From JBFJKD01 sp041601945 (lineage in GTDB: Bacteria; Pseudomonadota; Gammaproteobacteria; Pseudomonadales; Porticoccaceae): DNA of 64,000 nt. The stretch is from contig JBFIHG010000010.1 of assembly GCA_041601945.1 (NCBI GenBank), forward strand, positions 1 to 64,000. Reading direction: 5' to 3'. How positions within the stretch are numbered: position 1 is the stretch's first letter; every line of letters starts with the position of its first letter. Position numbers and translations under genes: made by a program. Positions 8,657 through 17,686 of this stretch are shown one piece after another. The notes beneath the pieces were generated by a model, which was not told where the DNA came from, ran no database searches, and was given only the letters and a program-made list of their open reading frames with translations.

Positions 8657-9940
8657 TTAGTTGGTGTCATCGCGCCAAAGTTTGCCTGTAAACTCTGTGC
8701 GTAACACGGGTTTGTACTGTTCCAGTTTAATACCCAGTTTGGGTAATACTTTTTCGACTAATAGTTCATTGCTTTTGAGTAGCTTGTCGATTGGCGCCGG
8801 CCCCACCGCCATCCAGGGTACGATCAAATCGGTATTCAGGGTGTTGATCATGTGTTCAAGTTGTCTGGCGACGGTATCTACGGTTCCGCACAGTGCATAG
8901 CCGCGGTCGCGTATGGTTTCCGGATTGTTTGGAATGGCTCCTTTCTCGCCCGGGTAGCGCAGCGCTTCGTTGAAGCCGAACCAGTCGTGCCAGCGATTCC
9001 AGATATAGCCCATCCCGCTCGAGATAATCTCCAGGGCTTCTTCGTCCGTGTCTGCGATAACAATATCCCGAAAATGACCGACGCCACGGCCCCACTCAAG
9101 GTCGCGACCTGCCGCCTGAGCGGCTGCGTGATGCAGGTCGAGGCAACCTTTGATGGTTTCTTCAATGGGGGTGAAGATGACCGGTTTTACGCCCTCGCTG
9201 GCCGCCCATTTAATGGTGTCTGCGCTCATGGTGAATGGCGTAAAGACTTCAATTGCACTCGGATCCTGCAGGGTTTGCGGTGCGATGCCAATTTTTTTCA
9301 ACATGCCGTCGTCGCCAACCATGCCGGGTGCCATATGCAGCGATGCCGGGTGATTCCACTCAATACCAGGGGGCGGGATTTGCCAGTGGTTACTGTGGTG
9401 AGAGAACAGGGCTTCGTCCCAGGCTTTTCTTATAATGGTGTAGTGGTCGTTAAATAATTCACGATTAACGCGGTCATGTTTTTCAAATTCGGGATCGGTG
9501 GCAGTGGTGGGAAAGGCGTTCATGTGCTGGCCAACGGTCGCTACGTGGCGGGACTGATAACCGCGCGCGAAGCCCGCCATCATCCGGCCTTCGGAAAAAT
9601 GGTCGAGCATGGCTAGATCCTCGGCCAGCAGTAAAGGGTTCCGCGACGGCAACACATTACCCATCTGGCCGACGCGAATGCGCCTGGTTTGCATGGCAGC
9701 CCAGGTGTCGAGCATGACCGGGTTGTTGGAAATCTCCAGACCTTCGACGTGGAAGTGGTGTTCCGAAAAAGCAACAAAGTCAAAGCCCAGTTCTTCGAGC
9801 TGCTGGAGCATACGACCCATTTCCCGTAAGCCCCGCTGGTAAAAAATCGGGTTTTGCCCGGCGAAACCCTGCTCATACTGTTGCGGAGTAGCACTGGTGC
9901 TAGGTACCAGAAAGGCCCCAAATCGCATTTTCATGGTCAT
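8657..9940 (-). CDS. Luciferase-like (LLM class) flavin-dependent oxidoreductase
   Basis: A 427-residue bacterial luciferase-like protein using reduced FMN/F420-type chemistry in a TIM barrel. Typical motifs are FSEHHFH near residue 60, GQMGNVLPSRNPLLLAEDLAMLD and EGRMMAGFARGYQ. It is longer than the usual 340-370 residues, with an extended middle (about 140-240). It is the first gene of the minus-strand catabolic operon, 24 bp upstream of the HpaB-type gene. It could be a Baeyer-Villiger or other monooxygenase acting on the pathway substrate, or the source of reduced flavin; the sequence cannot decide. A second, shorter luciferase-like gene lies 2.7 kb away on the other strand. ATG at 9940 follows AAGGGG; another ATG two codons on is equally possible. 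Confidence 0.82.
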   Translation of the reverse strand: MTMKMRFGAFLVPSTSATPQQYEQGFAGQNPIFYQRGLREMGRMLQQLEELGFDFVAFSEHHFHVEGLEISNNPVMLDTWAAMQTRRIRVGQMGNVLPSRNPLLLAEDLAMLDHFSEGRMMAGFARGYQSRHVATVGQHMNAFPTTATDPEFEKHDRVNRELFNDHYTIIRKAWDEALFSHHSNHWQIPPPGIEWNHPASLHMAPGMVGDDGMLKKIGIAPQTLQDPSAIEVFTPFTMSADTIKWAASEGVKPVIFTPIEETIKGCLDLHHAAAQAAGRDLEWGRGVGHFRDIVIADTDEEALEIISSGMGYIWNRWHDWFGFNEALRYPGEKGAIPNNPETIRDRGYALCGTVDTVARQLEHMINTLNTDLIVPWMAVGPAPIDKLLKSNELLVEKVLPKLGIKLEQYKPVLRTEFTGKLWRDDTN

Positions 9941-9970
9941 CGATCCCCTTTGCTTATGTATCTTTTAAAA

Positions 9971-9982
9971 CTAATATATTAG
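9971..9982. promoter_or_regulatory. Perfect 12-bp palindrome, candidate GntR operator
   Basis: CTAATATATTAG is a perfect inverted repeat midway between the divergent luciferase-like operon and the GntR regulator gene. FadR/FCD-type regulators usually bind such short palindromes in their own divergent promoters. It ends one base before the most upstream possible ATG of the regulator, which argues that translation really begins further down, for example at GTG 10056. Confidence 0.45.
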
Positions 9983-9983
9983 A

Positions 9984-10787
9984 ATGTTAATGGCGCCGGA
10001 TACTTTGCGCAACCAAATTTTTCATTTTCGAGTTAGTGCTTATGAGTTACTGCCTGTGATCGCTAAACGTAAACTGCACTCTGCGCTCGCGCAACAGGCT
10101 TATGAGCATGTGAAAGTCAGCATCCTCGAAGGGCGTTTGGCTCCCGAGGACAAACTGTCCGTGGTGGCGCTGGCGGAACAGCTCGGGTGTAGCCGGGTGC
10201 CGATTATGGAGGCGCTAAAGCGGCTTGAAAGCGACGGTTTTGTGCAGATTGTTCCGCAGGTCGGCTGCAAGATCGTGTCCCCTGATGTGCGTGACGTGAT
10301 GGATTTTTTTCGCGTGTTTGCCGCTGCCGAGGGCATGGTTACACGATTTGCCGCAGAGCGCCGCACTCAGAGTGACCTCGCGGCGTTTAGTAAGCTGTGC
10401 AAACAGATCGACAGTCGAATGGCATCGGCGGGCGCGCCAACCGCCGAGGATCCCAGTTACCGGCGCCTCAATTTGCTATTTCACGGCGAAATTCACCGCA
10501 TGGCCGACTCGCCGCTTGCCAGTGACATTGCGGCCAGCTTTTGGGATCGCAGTGATTTCTATATAAAGATCGCATTTGGTTCCCTGTATTTTTCAACGCG
10601 AGTGAAACGTGCCCATCGTATGATTCGTAAGGCAATTATCGACGGCGACGGGGATGCGGCGGAGCGAGAGGTACGTGCCCATCTGTACGCAGTAGGAGAT
10701 GGTGTGGTGCGACGTCTTAAGGAACTGGCTGCAACAGCGGCTGCAAAAGGAACCGGCCGACAGGTCGGAGCGCCGCGCCGGGTATGA
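9984..10787 (+). CDS. GntR-family transcriptional regulator (FadR/FCD subgroup)
   Basis: A DNA-binding regulator with an N-terminal winged helix (about residues 35-100: SILEGRLAPEDKLS, ALAEQLGCSRVPIMEALKRLESDGFV) and a C-terminal all-helical FCD ligand domain. The FCD domain retains His at HGEIHRMA and a later HL pair, as in metal-assisted carboxylate sensors. It is divergent from the monooxygenase/dioxygenase operon and so is the likely local regulator, sensing an acid or CoA intermediate. The start is uncertain: ATG at 9984 has no ribosome site and abuts a palindrome, while GTG at 10056 would give 243 residues starting just before the conserved domain. Confidence 0.85.
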   Translation: MLMAPDTLRNQIFHFRVSAYELLPVIAKRKLHSALAQQAYEHVKVSILEGRLAPEDKLSVVALAEQLGCSRVPIMEALKRLESDGFVQIVPQVGCKIVSPDVRDVMDFFRVFAAAEGMVTRFAAERRTQSDLAAFSKLCKQIDSRMASAGAPTAEDPSYRRLNLLFHGEIHRMADSPLASDIAASFWDRSDFYIKIAFGSLYFSTRVKRAHRMIRKAIIDGDGDAAEREVRAHLYAVGDGVVRRLKELAATAAAKGTGRQVGAPRRV

Positions 10788-10894
10788 GTGCCGCACTAAA
10801 TTTGTACTAAACCAACAGAGTGTTGATCGCCCGGGTAGTTACGGTGAGCTACCCTGTGCTAAATTGCCCGAGTATTTTTTTGAGGGTACCGGTA

Positions 10895-12178
10895 GTGCAA
10901 AACACCAGCGAATCCACATTATTGACCACCGAACATGTCCGCCAGCATTTTGTCGACGGAGTGACGGTATTTATTGCCGGAGGTTGTGGTCAGCCGGATG
11001 CGGCCATTGATGTGGTATCGCAGGCGAAATTAAACTGCCGATTGCGTATTATCGATTGTTCGGTGCCGACCATGCAGGCCCTCGATGTAGATCGCATCTC
11101 CACCGGCGCAACTCTTAACAGTGGCTTTTTTCTTAGCGAGTACCGTGAGCTACAGCGCGCCGGTCGCTTTGAGTTTGTGCCCGCATTTCATTCCGCACGC
11201 TATCGCGCTATGGAACAGGAATACGACATCGGTATTGCGGTAATTAAAGTGTCGAAACCAGACGCGAATGGTTTCTGCAGTGTTGGGCTGCATGGCGATT
11301 ACTCTCTGTCGATGTTGCAGCGCGCCAGCTGCGTGATTGCTGAAATTAACTCGCACACACCGTTTATTGCTGATGCCGCAAAAATTTCACTGAGCGATAT
11401 CGACTTTATTGTGCATGGGGAAGCGGAACTCGCCGAATATGGCGTTGCAGCCAGCTCCGAAACCGATATGGTTATCGCCGAGCACATTGCCGCACTGGTC
11501 GAGGACGGCGATTGCCTGCAATTGGGTATCGGTGCCCTACCCGTGTCCATTTTGCAAAAATTCACTGACAAGAAGAATCTGGGGGTACACACCGGATTGC
11601 TTACCGAGGCATTTGTACCGTTGGTGGAGCAGGGTGTGGTCAACGGTGCTCGCAAGTCGGTGGATCGAGGCAAAATAGTCACCGGTGTTGTGGCGGGTAG
11701 TAGAGAGTTTTATCGTTGGTGCGCAGGTCGCCCAGAGCTGCAAATCCGGCCAGTTAGCTACACCCACGATGCCGCGGTACTGGCCAGCATGGATAATTTG
11801 GTGGCTATTAATACGACCCTTGAGATCGATTTGTTTGGCCAGTTCAACAGTGAAACGATTAATGGTAAACAGGTGGGTGGCGGTGGTGGTCTTATCGATT
11901 TTTTACGCGGCGCTAAATCCTGTAAAGGGGGGCGCAGTATTCTGGCGGTACACTCGACCGCGAAAAAAGGCCAGCTTTCAAAAATAGTACCGTTACTGCG
12001 TAGCGCGCCGGTTACCGGTATGCGCAGTGATATCGATTACGTGGTGACGGAATACGGCGTTGCCCGCCTTGCTAATTTGTCGGTGGAAAAGCGCGCAGAA
12101 GCGCTGATCAATATTGCCCACCCCGCGTTTCGCGATGAACTGACAGGCGGGTGGCAAGAGCTGATGGAAAAATTCTAG
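10895..12178 (+). CDS. Acetyl-CoA hydrolase/transferase family protein (class I-type CoA-transferase)
   Basis: A 427-residue CoA-transferase of the acetyl-CoA hydrolase / 4-hydroxybutyrate CoA-transferase family, moving CoA between acyl groups in the cytoplasm. Seen motifs are GIGALP, the glutamate-bearing TLEIDLFGQ region, a glycine-rich VGGGGGLIDF stretch and VTEYGVARL near the C-terminus. GTG at 10895 is chosen because GAGGGT stands 7 nt upstream; an ATG at 10820 would add 25 unrelated residues. It follows the regulator on the plus strand by about 107 bp. In this setting it probably activates a carboxylic acid substrate or ring-cleavage product to its CoA ester. The actual acid is unknown. 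Confidence 0.82.
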   Translation: MQNTSESTLLTTEHVRQHFVDGVTVFIAGGCGQPDAAIDVVSQAKLNCRLRIIDCSVPTMQALDVDRISTGATLNSGFFLSEYRELQRAGRFEFVPAFHSARYRAMEQEYDIGIAVIKVSKPDANGFCSVGLHGDYSLSMLQRASCVIAEINSHTPFIADAAKISLSDIDFIVHGEAELAEYGVAASSETDMVIAEHIAALVEDGDCLQLGIGALPVSILQKFTDKKNLGVHTGLLTEAFVPLVEQGVVNGARKSVDRGKIVTGVVAGSREFYRWCAGRPELQIRPVSYTHDAAVLASMDNLVAINTTLEIDLFGQFNSETINGKQVGGGGGLIDFLRGAKSCKGGRSILAVHSTAKKGQLSKIVPLLRSAPVTGMRSDIDYVVTEYGVARLANLSVEKRAEALINIAHPAFRDELTGGWQELMEKF

Positions 12179-12602
12179 TCCAACCAGGTGTCCGCTCCCC
12201 CCGGTGATAATCATAAAGATCGTATTGCCATTGCGTGTCACAGGGCCTGAAGAAAATGCTTTTGTCGCAATCCGTTGGCCTGCCAAGTGCTTTAATCGGC
12301 TGATAAGTCCCCAGTATCTCCGGGTGTGAAATTACCGGTTTTAATTTGTTCGGTTTATCTATATCCTGAGGTTACCGGTGGGTAATAAAATCGTCGCGTC
12401 GTGCTGATTGTTTGGCCTCCCGTGTAGCTTGGCGACAGTTACCCGGGGCCACGCAACGTTTTGGGAAGGTCAAAGAAGCCATTGTCTTTAGGGCAATCTG
12501 ACAACGATGCTGAGTGTTTCTTTATCGTAACGTCTGATTAAACTTGCCTGTCAATACGGCGGGCACTTATGAATACTATTAGTTGAAGTCTGGAGATGAG
12601 CT
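12179..12602. other. 424-bp non-coding spacer
   Basis: No credible reading frame, RNA gene or terminator was found between the CoA-transferase and the second luciferase-like gene. It presumably carries the promoter of the latter, since there is a long gap on the same strand. Two similar words built on TTACCGGT (near 12330 and 12370) are the only local repetition I noticed. Confidence 0.4.
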
Positions 12603-13697
12603 ATGCAAGTCGGCAATTTAATGTTTTTTCAAAATCACCCCAACCTGCCAATGACCGACGCGGAAGTTTACGTCAACGAATTACAGGTGGCGGATATGAC
12701 GGAGCCGTTGGGATTTGATTCCATCTGGTGTACGGAACATCATTTCACGGACTACCTGTTGTCGCCCAATATTATTGAATTTTTAGCCTATATGGCGGGC
12801 CGCACCAAAAATCTGAAGCTCGGCACCGCCGCCGTGATACTGCCCTGGCACAAAGATCCCCTGCGTGTGGCGACAGATTTTGCGCTGCTCGACAACCTCT
12901 CCGGTGGCCGCGCTCTGGCGGGTTTTGGTCGCGGTCTGGCGCAGATCGAATACGATGGTTTCGGAATCGCCATGGAAGAATCCCGAGATCGGATGAATCA
13001 GGCGGCAAAATTGATAACCGATGCGCTGGATACCGGGTTTATGGAAAGCACCAGCGGCCATTTTATTCAGGAGCGACGCGAAATTCGCCCGCGCCCCCTG
13101 CGCAGTTTCCGCGATCGCACCTACGTGGTGTCCATGTCGCCAGATACGGTGCCCCACGCGGCAAAAATTGGCGGCGCTTTGATGACGTTTGCCATTGGCC
13201 CCTGGAGCAAACGCAAACCAGACATTGACGCCTGGAAGGAGCTGTTTGAGAAGGAATGGAACCGCCCCGCCCCGCCGTCCGTTGCCAACGTGGTTTGTTA
13301 TTGTGACGAAGATCCGGTTCGCGCCAAAGAAATGGCCCATAAATACATGGGCGGTTATTGGACCACCGCCACCAATCATTACGAAATGACCGGTGATCAT
13401 TTTGCCGGTAAAGGTGGTGGGCAATACGACCACTATGCGAAATCCGCAGAGGCCATGCGCCATGTGGGTAATGAAGGGATGGCCAAAATGTTCACTGACT
13501 GTCAGGTATATGGTACGCCGGACAATATTCTGCAAATGGTAAAGGCTATCGAAGATCTGGTGGGCAATATTGATCTAAATGTTACCTTCAGCTATGCGGG
13601 CATGCCCTACGACGACGCCAAGAAAAGCATGCGTCTGTTCGGCGAAAAAGTTCTGCCGAGGCTAAAAAGTGACTGGTCAGAGCGCAAAGCGGGCTAG
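12603..13697 (+). CDS. LLM class flavin-dependent oxidoreductase (second luciferase-like protein)
   Basis: A 364-residue luciferase-like TIM-barrel flavoprotein of normal family length. It shows MFFQNHPN at the start, DSIWCTEHHF near residue 40, LGTAAVILPWHKDPLRVATDFALLD and GGRALAGFGRGLA. A GGAG ribosome site lies about 7 nt upstream of the ATG. It is clearly related to, but shorter and different from, the luciferase-like gene at 8657-9940, so the island carries two such enzymes on opposite strands. A strong terminator follows directly, so it may be monocistronic. Substrate unknown; probably a monooxygenase in the same pathway. Confidence 0.82.
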   Translation: MQVGNLMFFQNHPNLPMTDAEVYVNELQVADMTEPLGFDSIWCTEHHFTDYLLSPNIIEFLAYMAGRTKNLKLGTAAVILPWHKDPLRVATDFALLDNLSGGRALAGFGRGLAQIEYDGFGIAMEESRDRMNQAAKLITDALDTGFMESTSGHFIQERREIRPRPLRSFRDRTYVVSMSPDTVPHAAKIGGALMTFAIGPWSKRKPDIDAWKELFEKEWNRPAPPSVANVVCYCDEDPVRAKEMAHKYMGGYWTTATNHYEMTGDHFAGKGGGQYDHYAKSAEAMRHVGNEGMAKMFTDCQVYGTPDNILQMVKAIEDLVGNIDLNVTFSYAGMPYDDAKKSMRLFGEKVLPRLKSDWSERKAG

Positions 13698-13721
13698 CGC
13701 TCGGCCGGTTGACGATTAAAG

Positions 13722-13745
13722 AAGGCGGCTTTGGCCGCCTTTTTT
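13722..13745 (+). terminator. Rho-independent terminator after the second luciferase-like gene
   Basis: An 8-bp stem (AAGGCGGC / GCCGCCTT) with a 4-nt loop is followed by a run of T, 25 bp past the stop codon. Confidence 0.85.
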
Positions 13746-13941
13746 ATATTCTGTAACCGCTTGATTTTCAATGAGCTGGAAAGATTCCAGTGGGGTATTC
13801 AGCACTCGCCAATGAGCAATGAGATTGCGCAACGGCTCAGGCTTGACTAAGCTTAGGCGCGCGGGTTCAGGTGCGGATTGTGGAACTACAACAGGGGCGC
13901 GGATACGCGGTCACGAATAAAGAAAGAAGGAGGGAATCGGA

Positions 13942-15675
13942 ATGAAAACATTATGGGCGGGTACCCTGGTGGCGATCCTGGCTTTGTCCGCCTGTGATCG
14001 GACGGATACAACATCAAGTGCGGGCGACAACCAGGCGGGTGCGCCGGCGGCGCTTACCGAAGTCGGTACCCAAGAATCAAACGAACAACTGGTCGCACGT
14101 GCTGGTGCGCCATTATTTGATGGGCTGGGGAATCACCACCACACCATCACCACTAATGACCCCGGCGCACAGCGTTACTTTAATCAGGGTTTGGTGCTGG
14201 CGTTTGCCTTTAACCATGCCGAAGCGATTCGTTCGTTTCGCGCCGCGCAACGCCTCGACGATAACTGTGCTATGTGCTTCTGGGGAGAGGCGCTTGCGAC
14301 CGGGCCAAATATCAATATCACCAGCAAGGGCAAGGTCATTATGAGTACCGACGAGCGGGTCGCCGCCTATGCAGCACTGCAGAAGGCGGTGGAACGCATG
14401 GACCGGGTGAGCCAGCCGGAACGGGACTATATTGACGCCCTTGGCGCCCGTTATCATGCTGATCCGGCCGCCGAGCGGGAACCCCTCGATCTGGCCTACG
14501 CGGATGCCATGCGCACGCTGGCCAACAAATACCCGGATGATGTGGACGCCAGTACGCTATTTGCCGAGGCGTTGATGAATACCATGCCGTGGAATTACTG
14601 GTCGGAGAAAGGTGCACCGAAGCCAGCTACCCTGGAAGTACTGGCAATGCTGGAAGCTGCATTGGCACAAGAGCCTGAACATCCCCTCGCTATGCATTTG
14701 TATATTCATGCCACCGAAGCCTCAAGTGAACCCGGAAAAGCAGAGGCCGCGGCAGACCGGCTGGCGGTCACCGTACCAGGGGCTGGACACCTGGTACACA
14801 TGCCGGCACACACCTATTGGCGAGTTGGTCGCTACAACGATGCGTCCGAGGCCAACGTCAGAGCGGCCGCGGTGGATGAGAATTACATTGCCCAGTGCAA
14901 CGCTCAAGGGTTCTATCCGGCGCTGTATTATCCCCACAATATCCATTTCTTATGGTCCGCTTCAAGCATGGAAGGACGTAGCGAGGTCGCGATCGAGGCG
15001 GCGCGCAAACTCGGGGAAAAAGTTAGTGTCGAACAGGTCAGGCAATTTCCGGTGGTGGAATTTTTCCGTACTGTGCCTCTCCTGGCGCTGGCGCAGTTTG
15101 CCCGCTGGGATGAAATTTTGGCCGAACCCGCGCCGCTACCTGAATTCGATCTGTCCAACGGGCTCTGGCATTACGCCCGGGGTCTGGCATTGATCGCGAC
15201 GGACAAAACGGCGCTCGCAGAGCAGGAGAGAAGTGGCCTGGTCGCTCGTAAAAACACGCCGTCCATTGAATTCCTTGATGCCCACGATTATCCCGCCAGT
15301 CAGGTGCTGGAAATTGCAGATCAGTTACTGCAGGGTGAAATAGCCATGGCCAGCGGCGACGCCGATGGCGCCATCGCTTACTTTACTCAGGCTGTGGCAT
15401 TGCAGGATGCGCTACCCTACACCGAGCCGCCGTTCTGGTACTACCCAACTCGCCAGTCCCTGGGGCTGGCGTTGCTGCGCGCTGGCCGTCTGCGCCAGGC
15501 CGAAGCTATTTATCGCGAAGATTTGGCGCAATTCCCCCATAACGGCTGGTCGACCTTTGGCCTGATGCAAACTTTGCAGGCGCAGGGGAAGGAATCGGCA
15601 GCGCAGGAAACCCGCCAGGAATTTGAAAAAATTTGGGCGCTGGCTGATGTTGAGCTTAGCGCTTCTCGGTTGTAG
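13942..15675 (+). CDS. TPR-repeat lipoprotein
   Basis: A 577-residue secreted lipoprotein. The signal peptide ends in a lipobox LSAC with the lipidated Cys at 18. The mature part is helical tetratricopeptide-type sequence. An early NQGLVLAFAFNHAEAIRSFRAAQ repeat-like block includes a CAMCFWG motif, and a late one reads IAYFTQAVALQ and YREDLAQFPHNG. A strong GGAGGG site precedes the ATG. It lies between catabolic genes. Such TPR lipoproteins are often found next to uptake or degradation genes, but no role is established. A scaffold or substrate-capture function at the periplasmic face is only a suggestion. Confidence 0.75.
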   Translation: MKTLWAGTLVAILALSACDRTDTTSSAGDNQAGAPAALTEVGTQESNEQLVARAGAPLFDGLGNHHHTITTNDPGAQRYFNQGLVLAFAFNHAEAIRSFRAAQRLDDNCAMCFWGEALATGPNINITSKGKVIMSTDERVAAYAALQKAVERMDRVSQPERDYIDALGARYHADPAAEREPLDLAYADAMRTLANKYPDDVDASTLFAEALMNTMPWNYWSEKGAPKPATLEVLAMLEAALAQEPEHPLAMHLYIHATEASSEPGKAEAAADRLAVTVPGAGHLVHMPAHTYWRVGRYNDASEANVRAAAVDENYIAQCNAQGFYPALYYPHNIHFLWSASSMEGRSEVAIEAARKLGEKVSVEQVRQFPVVEFFRTVPLLALAQFARWDEILAEPAPLPEFDLSNGLWHYARGLALIATDKTALAEQERSGLVARKNTPSIEFLDAHDYPASQVLEIADQLLQGEIAMASGDADGAIAYFTQAVALQDALPYTEPPFWYYPTRQSLGLALLRAGRLRQAEAIYREDLAQFPHNGWSTFGLMQTLQAQGKESAAQETRQEFEKIWALADVELSASRL

Positions 15676-15714
15676 CGCAGCAAGCAATTAGCAGCGGCGG
15701 CACGGGTCGGCTGA

Positions 15715-16470
15715 CTAACCTATCGGGCTGACCCGGCTGAGTCCACCGTCGACCACCAGATGGGCACCGTTGATAAACGTCGCTTCATCGGAAGCCAAAA
15801 AACAAATGGCCTGGGCGATGTCTTGCGCTTTGCCCATGCGTCCGGCGGGAACTATCTTCGGAACGGTTTCGAGAATACGAGCGGTTGCTGTGGCGTTGTA
15901 ACTTTTTTCGATAATCGGTGTGTGGATAAACCCGGGTAGGACGGCATTATGGCGTACGCCCGGAACGGTTACGACGCAGTCCTCGGTAAACTTCCAGATA
16001 GCCGCTTTGGCCAGTCCGTAGGGGCAGGAATGGGACAGGGACATTTGTGCGGCTACTGAGGCGATATTCACCACTGAGCCGTTGCGCGACGCGCGCAGTA
16101 ACGTGGCGGCGTGTTTCACCATAAATACTGGACCTTTCACCAGAATATTCATCTGCAAATCGTAATTGTCTGCTTCGATAGTTTCCGGGTTGGCAAAGCG
16201 CGCGATACCTGCGTTATTAACCAATACGTCGAGTTGGCCGAGATCTTTTTTGATCATCGCCATCAGCGGCTCTATTTGCGTAATGTCGCCGGCATCACTG
16301 CAATAGGGGATAAATTGACCGCCCATATCCGCAGCTACCCGATCCAGCTCATCCTGATTAATATCTGTACCCACCACAGTAGCGCCTTCGGCGACAAGTT
16401 GTCTCGCGGTCGCCAGGCCAATACCAGAGGCCGCGCCGGTAATTAATGCCACTCGCTGTTTGAAACGCAT
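15715..16470 (-). CDS. SDR-family oxidoreductase
   Basis: A 251-residue classical short-chain dehydrogenase/reductase. It has the cofactor motif TGAASGIG near residue 12, NNAG near 88, the Ser in NIASVAA and the catalytic YGLAK motif, and ends in a normal VDGGLS tail. An acidic residue after the second strand (GTDIN) suggests NAD(H) preference. It is convergent with the lipoprotein gene and divergent from the cyclase-family gene. It probably oxidises or reduces an alcohol/ketone intermediate of the catabolic island, but the substrate cannot be read from the sequence. Confidence 0.85.
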   Translation of the reverse strand: MRFKQRVALITGAASGIGLATARQLVAEGATVVGTDINQDELDRVAADMGGQFIPYCSDAGDITQIEPLMAMIKKDLGQLDVLVNNAGIARFANPETIEADNYDLQMNILVKGPVFMVKHAATLLRASRNGSVVNIASVAAQMSLSHSCPYGLAKAAIWKFTEDCVVTVPGVRHNAVLPGFIHTPIIEKSYNATATARILETVPKIVPAGRMGKAQDIAQAICFLASDEATFINGAHLVVDGGLSRVSPIG

Positions 16471-16709
16471 GGTGTGATTCCTGTGTGATGGGGTGCGTAG
16501 TCAAAGTCGCTATTATAACGATAATATATGTGAGTGCTTACGCCGGACACTAGCCAGAATTCGTAGTAGAGTGGGCCGAACAAAAAATGTTTGCTACACG
16601 ATAGCCAAGTTTATATCTGGATGCAGAGCGGTGATGCTCTCTCGATCACCAGATCCTGAGTAATATGCTGCAAATGCCCTATAACGAATAAACAAGGGAG
16701 ACCACGCCG

Positions 16710-17672
16710 ATGATTACCGCAGCGCAGGCAATGAAAATGACAGTCGCAAATCTAATTTTGTGCGTGTTGCTAGGCTGGACCTGTTCGACGCTAGCAAAAG
16801 ATTGCGTGCCCACCAAATGGGGTGCAGACGATGAAATTGGCGCTGCGAATTTAATTACGCCACACAGCGTCAAGCTTGCCGCGCAATTGATCAAGCGCGG
16901 TAAGACCCACCACCTGGGGGTGATTATCGACAAGGATACCCCGGCCTTTGGCCCGCGCAGTATGAATTTGCAAATTGTTCAGCCTGGGCAGGAGTGGGGG
17001 CGTCACGCGTTTGAAAACGGATTTAACTACAACGACGATATGTTTCAGGGCTGGTTTGGCATCGGCTCGCAACTGGACGGTTTGGGACACGTCGGGCAGC
17101 ACGGTATTTTTTATAATTGCACTGAGGGCAAGGATTTCGTCACGACCACTGGCGTCACACGATTCGGGATTGAGAAAGTGCCACCCATCGTGGCGCGGGG
17201 AATCATCCTCAACATGGCCGATTATTTCGAGGTGGATTATCTAAAAGCCGGACAGGTGTTCACCGTGGCAGATGTGAAAGCCGTGGTAAAACGGCAGGGC
17301 ACGCCGATTCAGGCTGGGGATGTGGTGCTGTTTCACACCGGCTGGACAGAACACATGATGACGCAGAATCCGCAAGTATGGGGCTCGTCGGAGCCAGGTA
17401 TTGCCGAGGAGGTGGCCACTTATCTTGCCGCTCAAAATGTGTTGGCGGTGGGCGCCGATACCTGGGGTGTGGATCCGGTACCGCCGGAAAAACCGGGGCG
17501 TATCTTTCAGGGACATATTACTTTGCTGCTAGAAAATGGTATTTATTTGTTTGAGACTATGAACACCGGACCGCTGGTGCGGGACAATGCTCTGGAATTT
17601 TTCTTTGTATTTGGGCCGCCTCGAGTGCGGGGCGCAGTGCAGGCTTTGGCCGATCCCATCGCCATTTATTGA
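16710..17672 (+). CDS. Secreted cyclase-family (kynurenine formamidase-like) hydrolase
   Basis: A 320-residue member of the cyclase/KynB superfamily, metal-dependent hydrolases of amides or lactones. An N-terminal hydrophobic stretch (VANLILCVLLGWTCSTLA) looks like a signal peptide, so the enzyme is likely periplasmic. The family metal-site motif (normally HxGTHxD...H) reads GSQLDGLGH here, so the first ligand histidine is replaced. A conserved Asp-Trp-Gly segment (ADTWGVD) is present near residue 250. AAGGGAG stands 9 nt before the ATG. The symporter gene starts 14 bp downstream, suggesting co-transcription: release of a product outside followed by uptake is a plausible reading, not shown. 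Confidence 0.75.
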   Translation: MITAAQAMKMTVANLILCVLLGWTCSTLAKDCVPTKWGADDEIGAANLITPHSVKLAAQLIKRGKTHHLGVIIDKDTPAFGPRSMNLQIVQPGQEWGRHAFENGFNYNDDMFQGWFGIGSQLDGLGHVGQHGIFYNCTEGKDFVTTTGVTRFGIEKVPPIVARGIILNMADYFEVDYLKAGQVFTVADVKAVVKRQGTPIQAGDVVLFHTGWTEHMMTQNPQVWGSSEPGIAEEVATYLAAQNVLAVGADTWGVDPVPPEKPGRIFQGHITLLLENGIYLFETMNTGPLVRDNALEFFFVFGPPRVRGAVQALADPIAIY

Positions 17673-17686
17673 ATACGGATGTAGTC

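Noticed and set aside
8852..9457. Plus-strand frame of 201 codons opposite the luciferase-like gene
   Set aside because: Shadow of the real minus-strand coding frame; composition follows that gene's codon pattern.
12783..13535. Minus-strand frame of 250 codons opposite the second luciferase-like gene
   Set aside because: Antisense to a clear family member with a good ribosome site; no recognisable domain.
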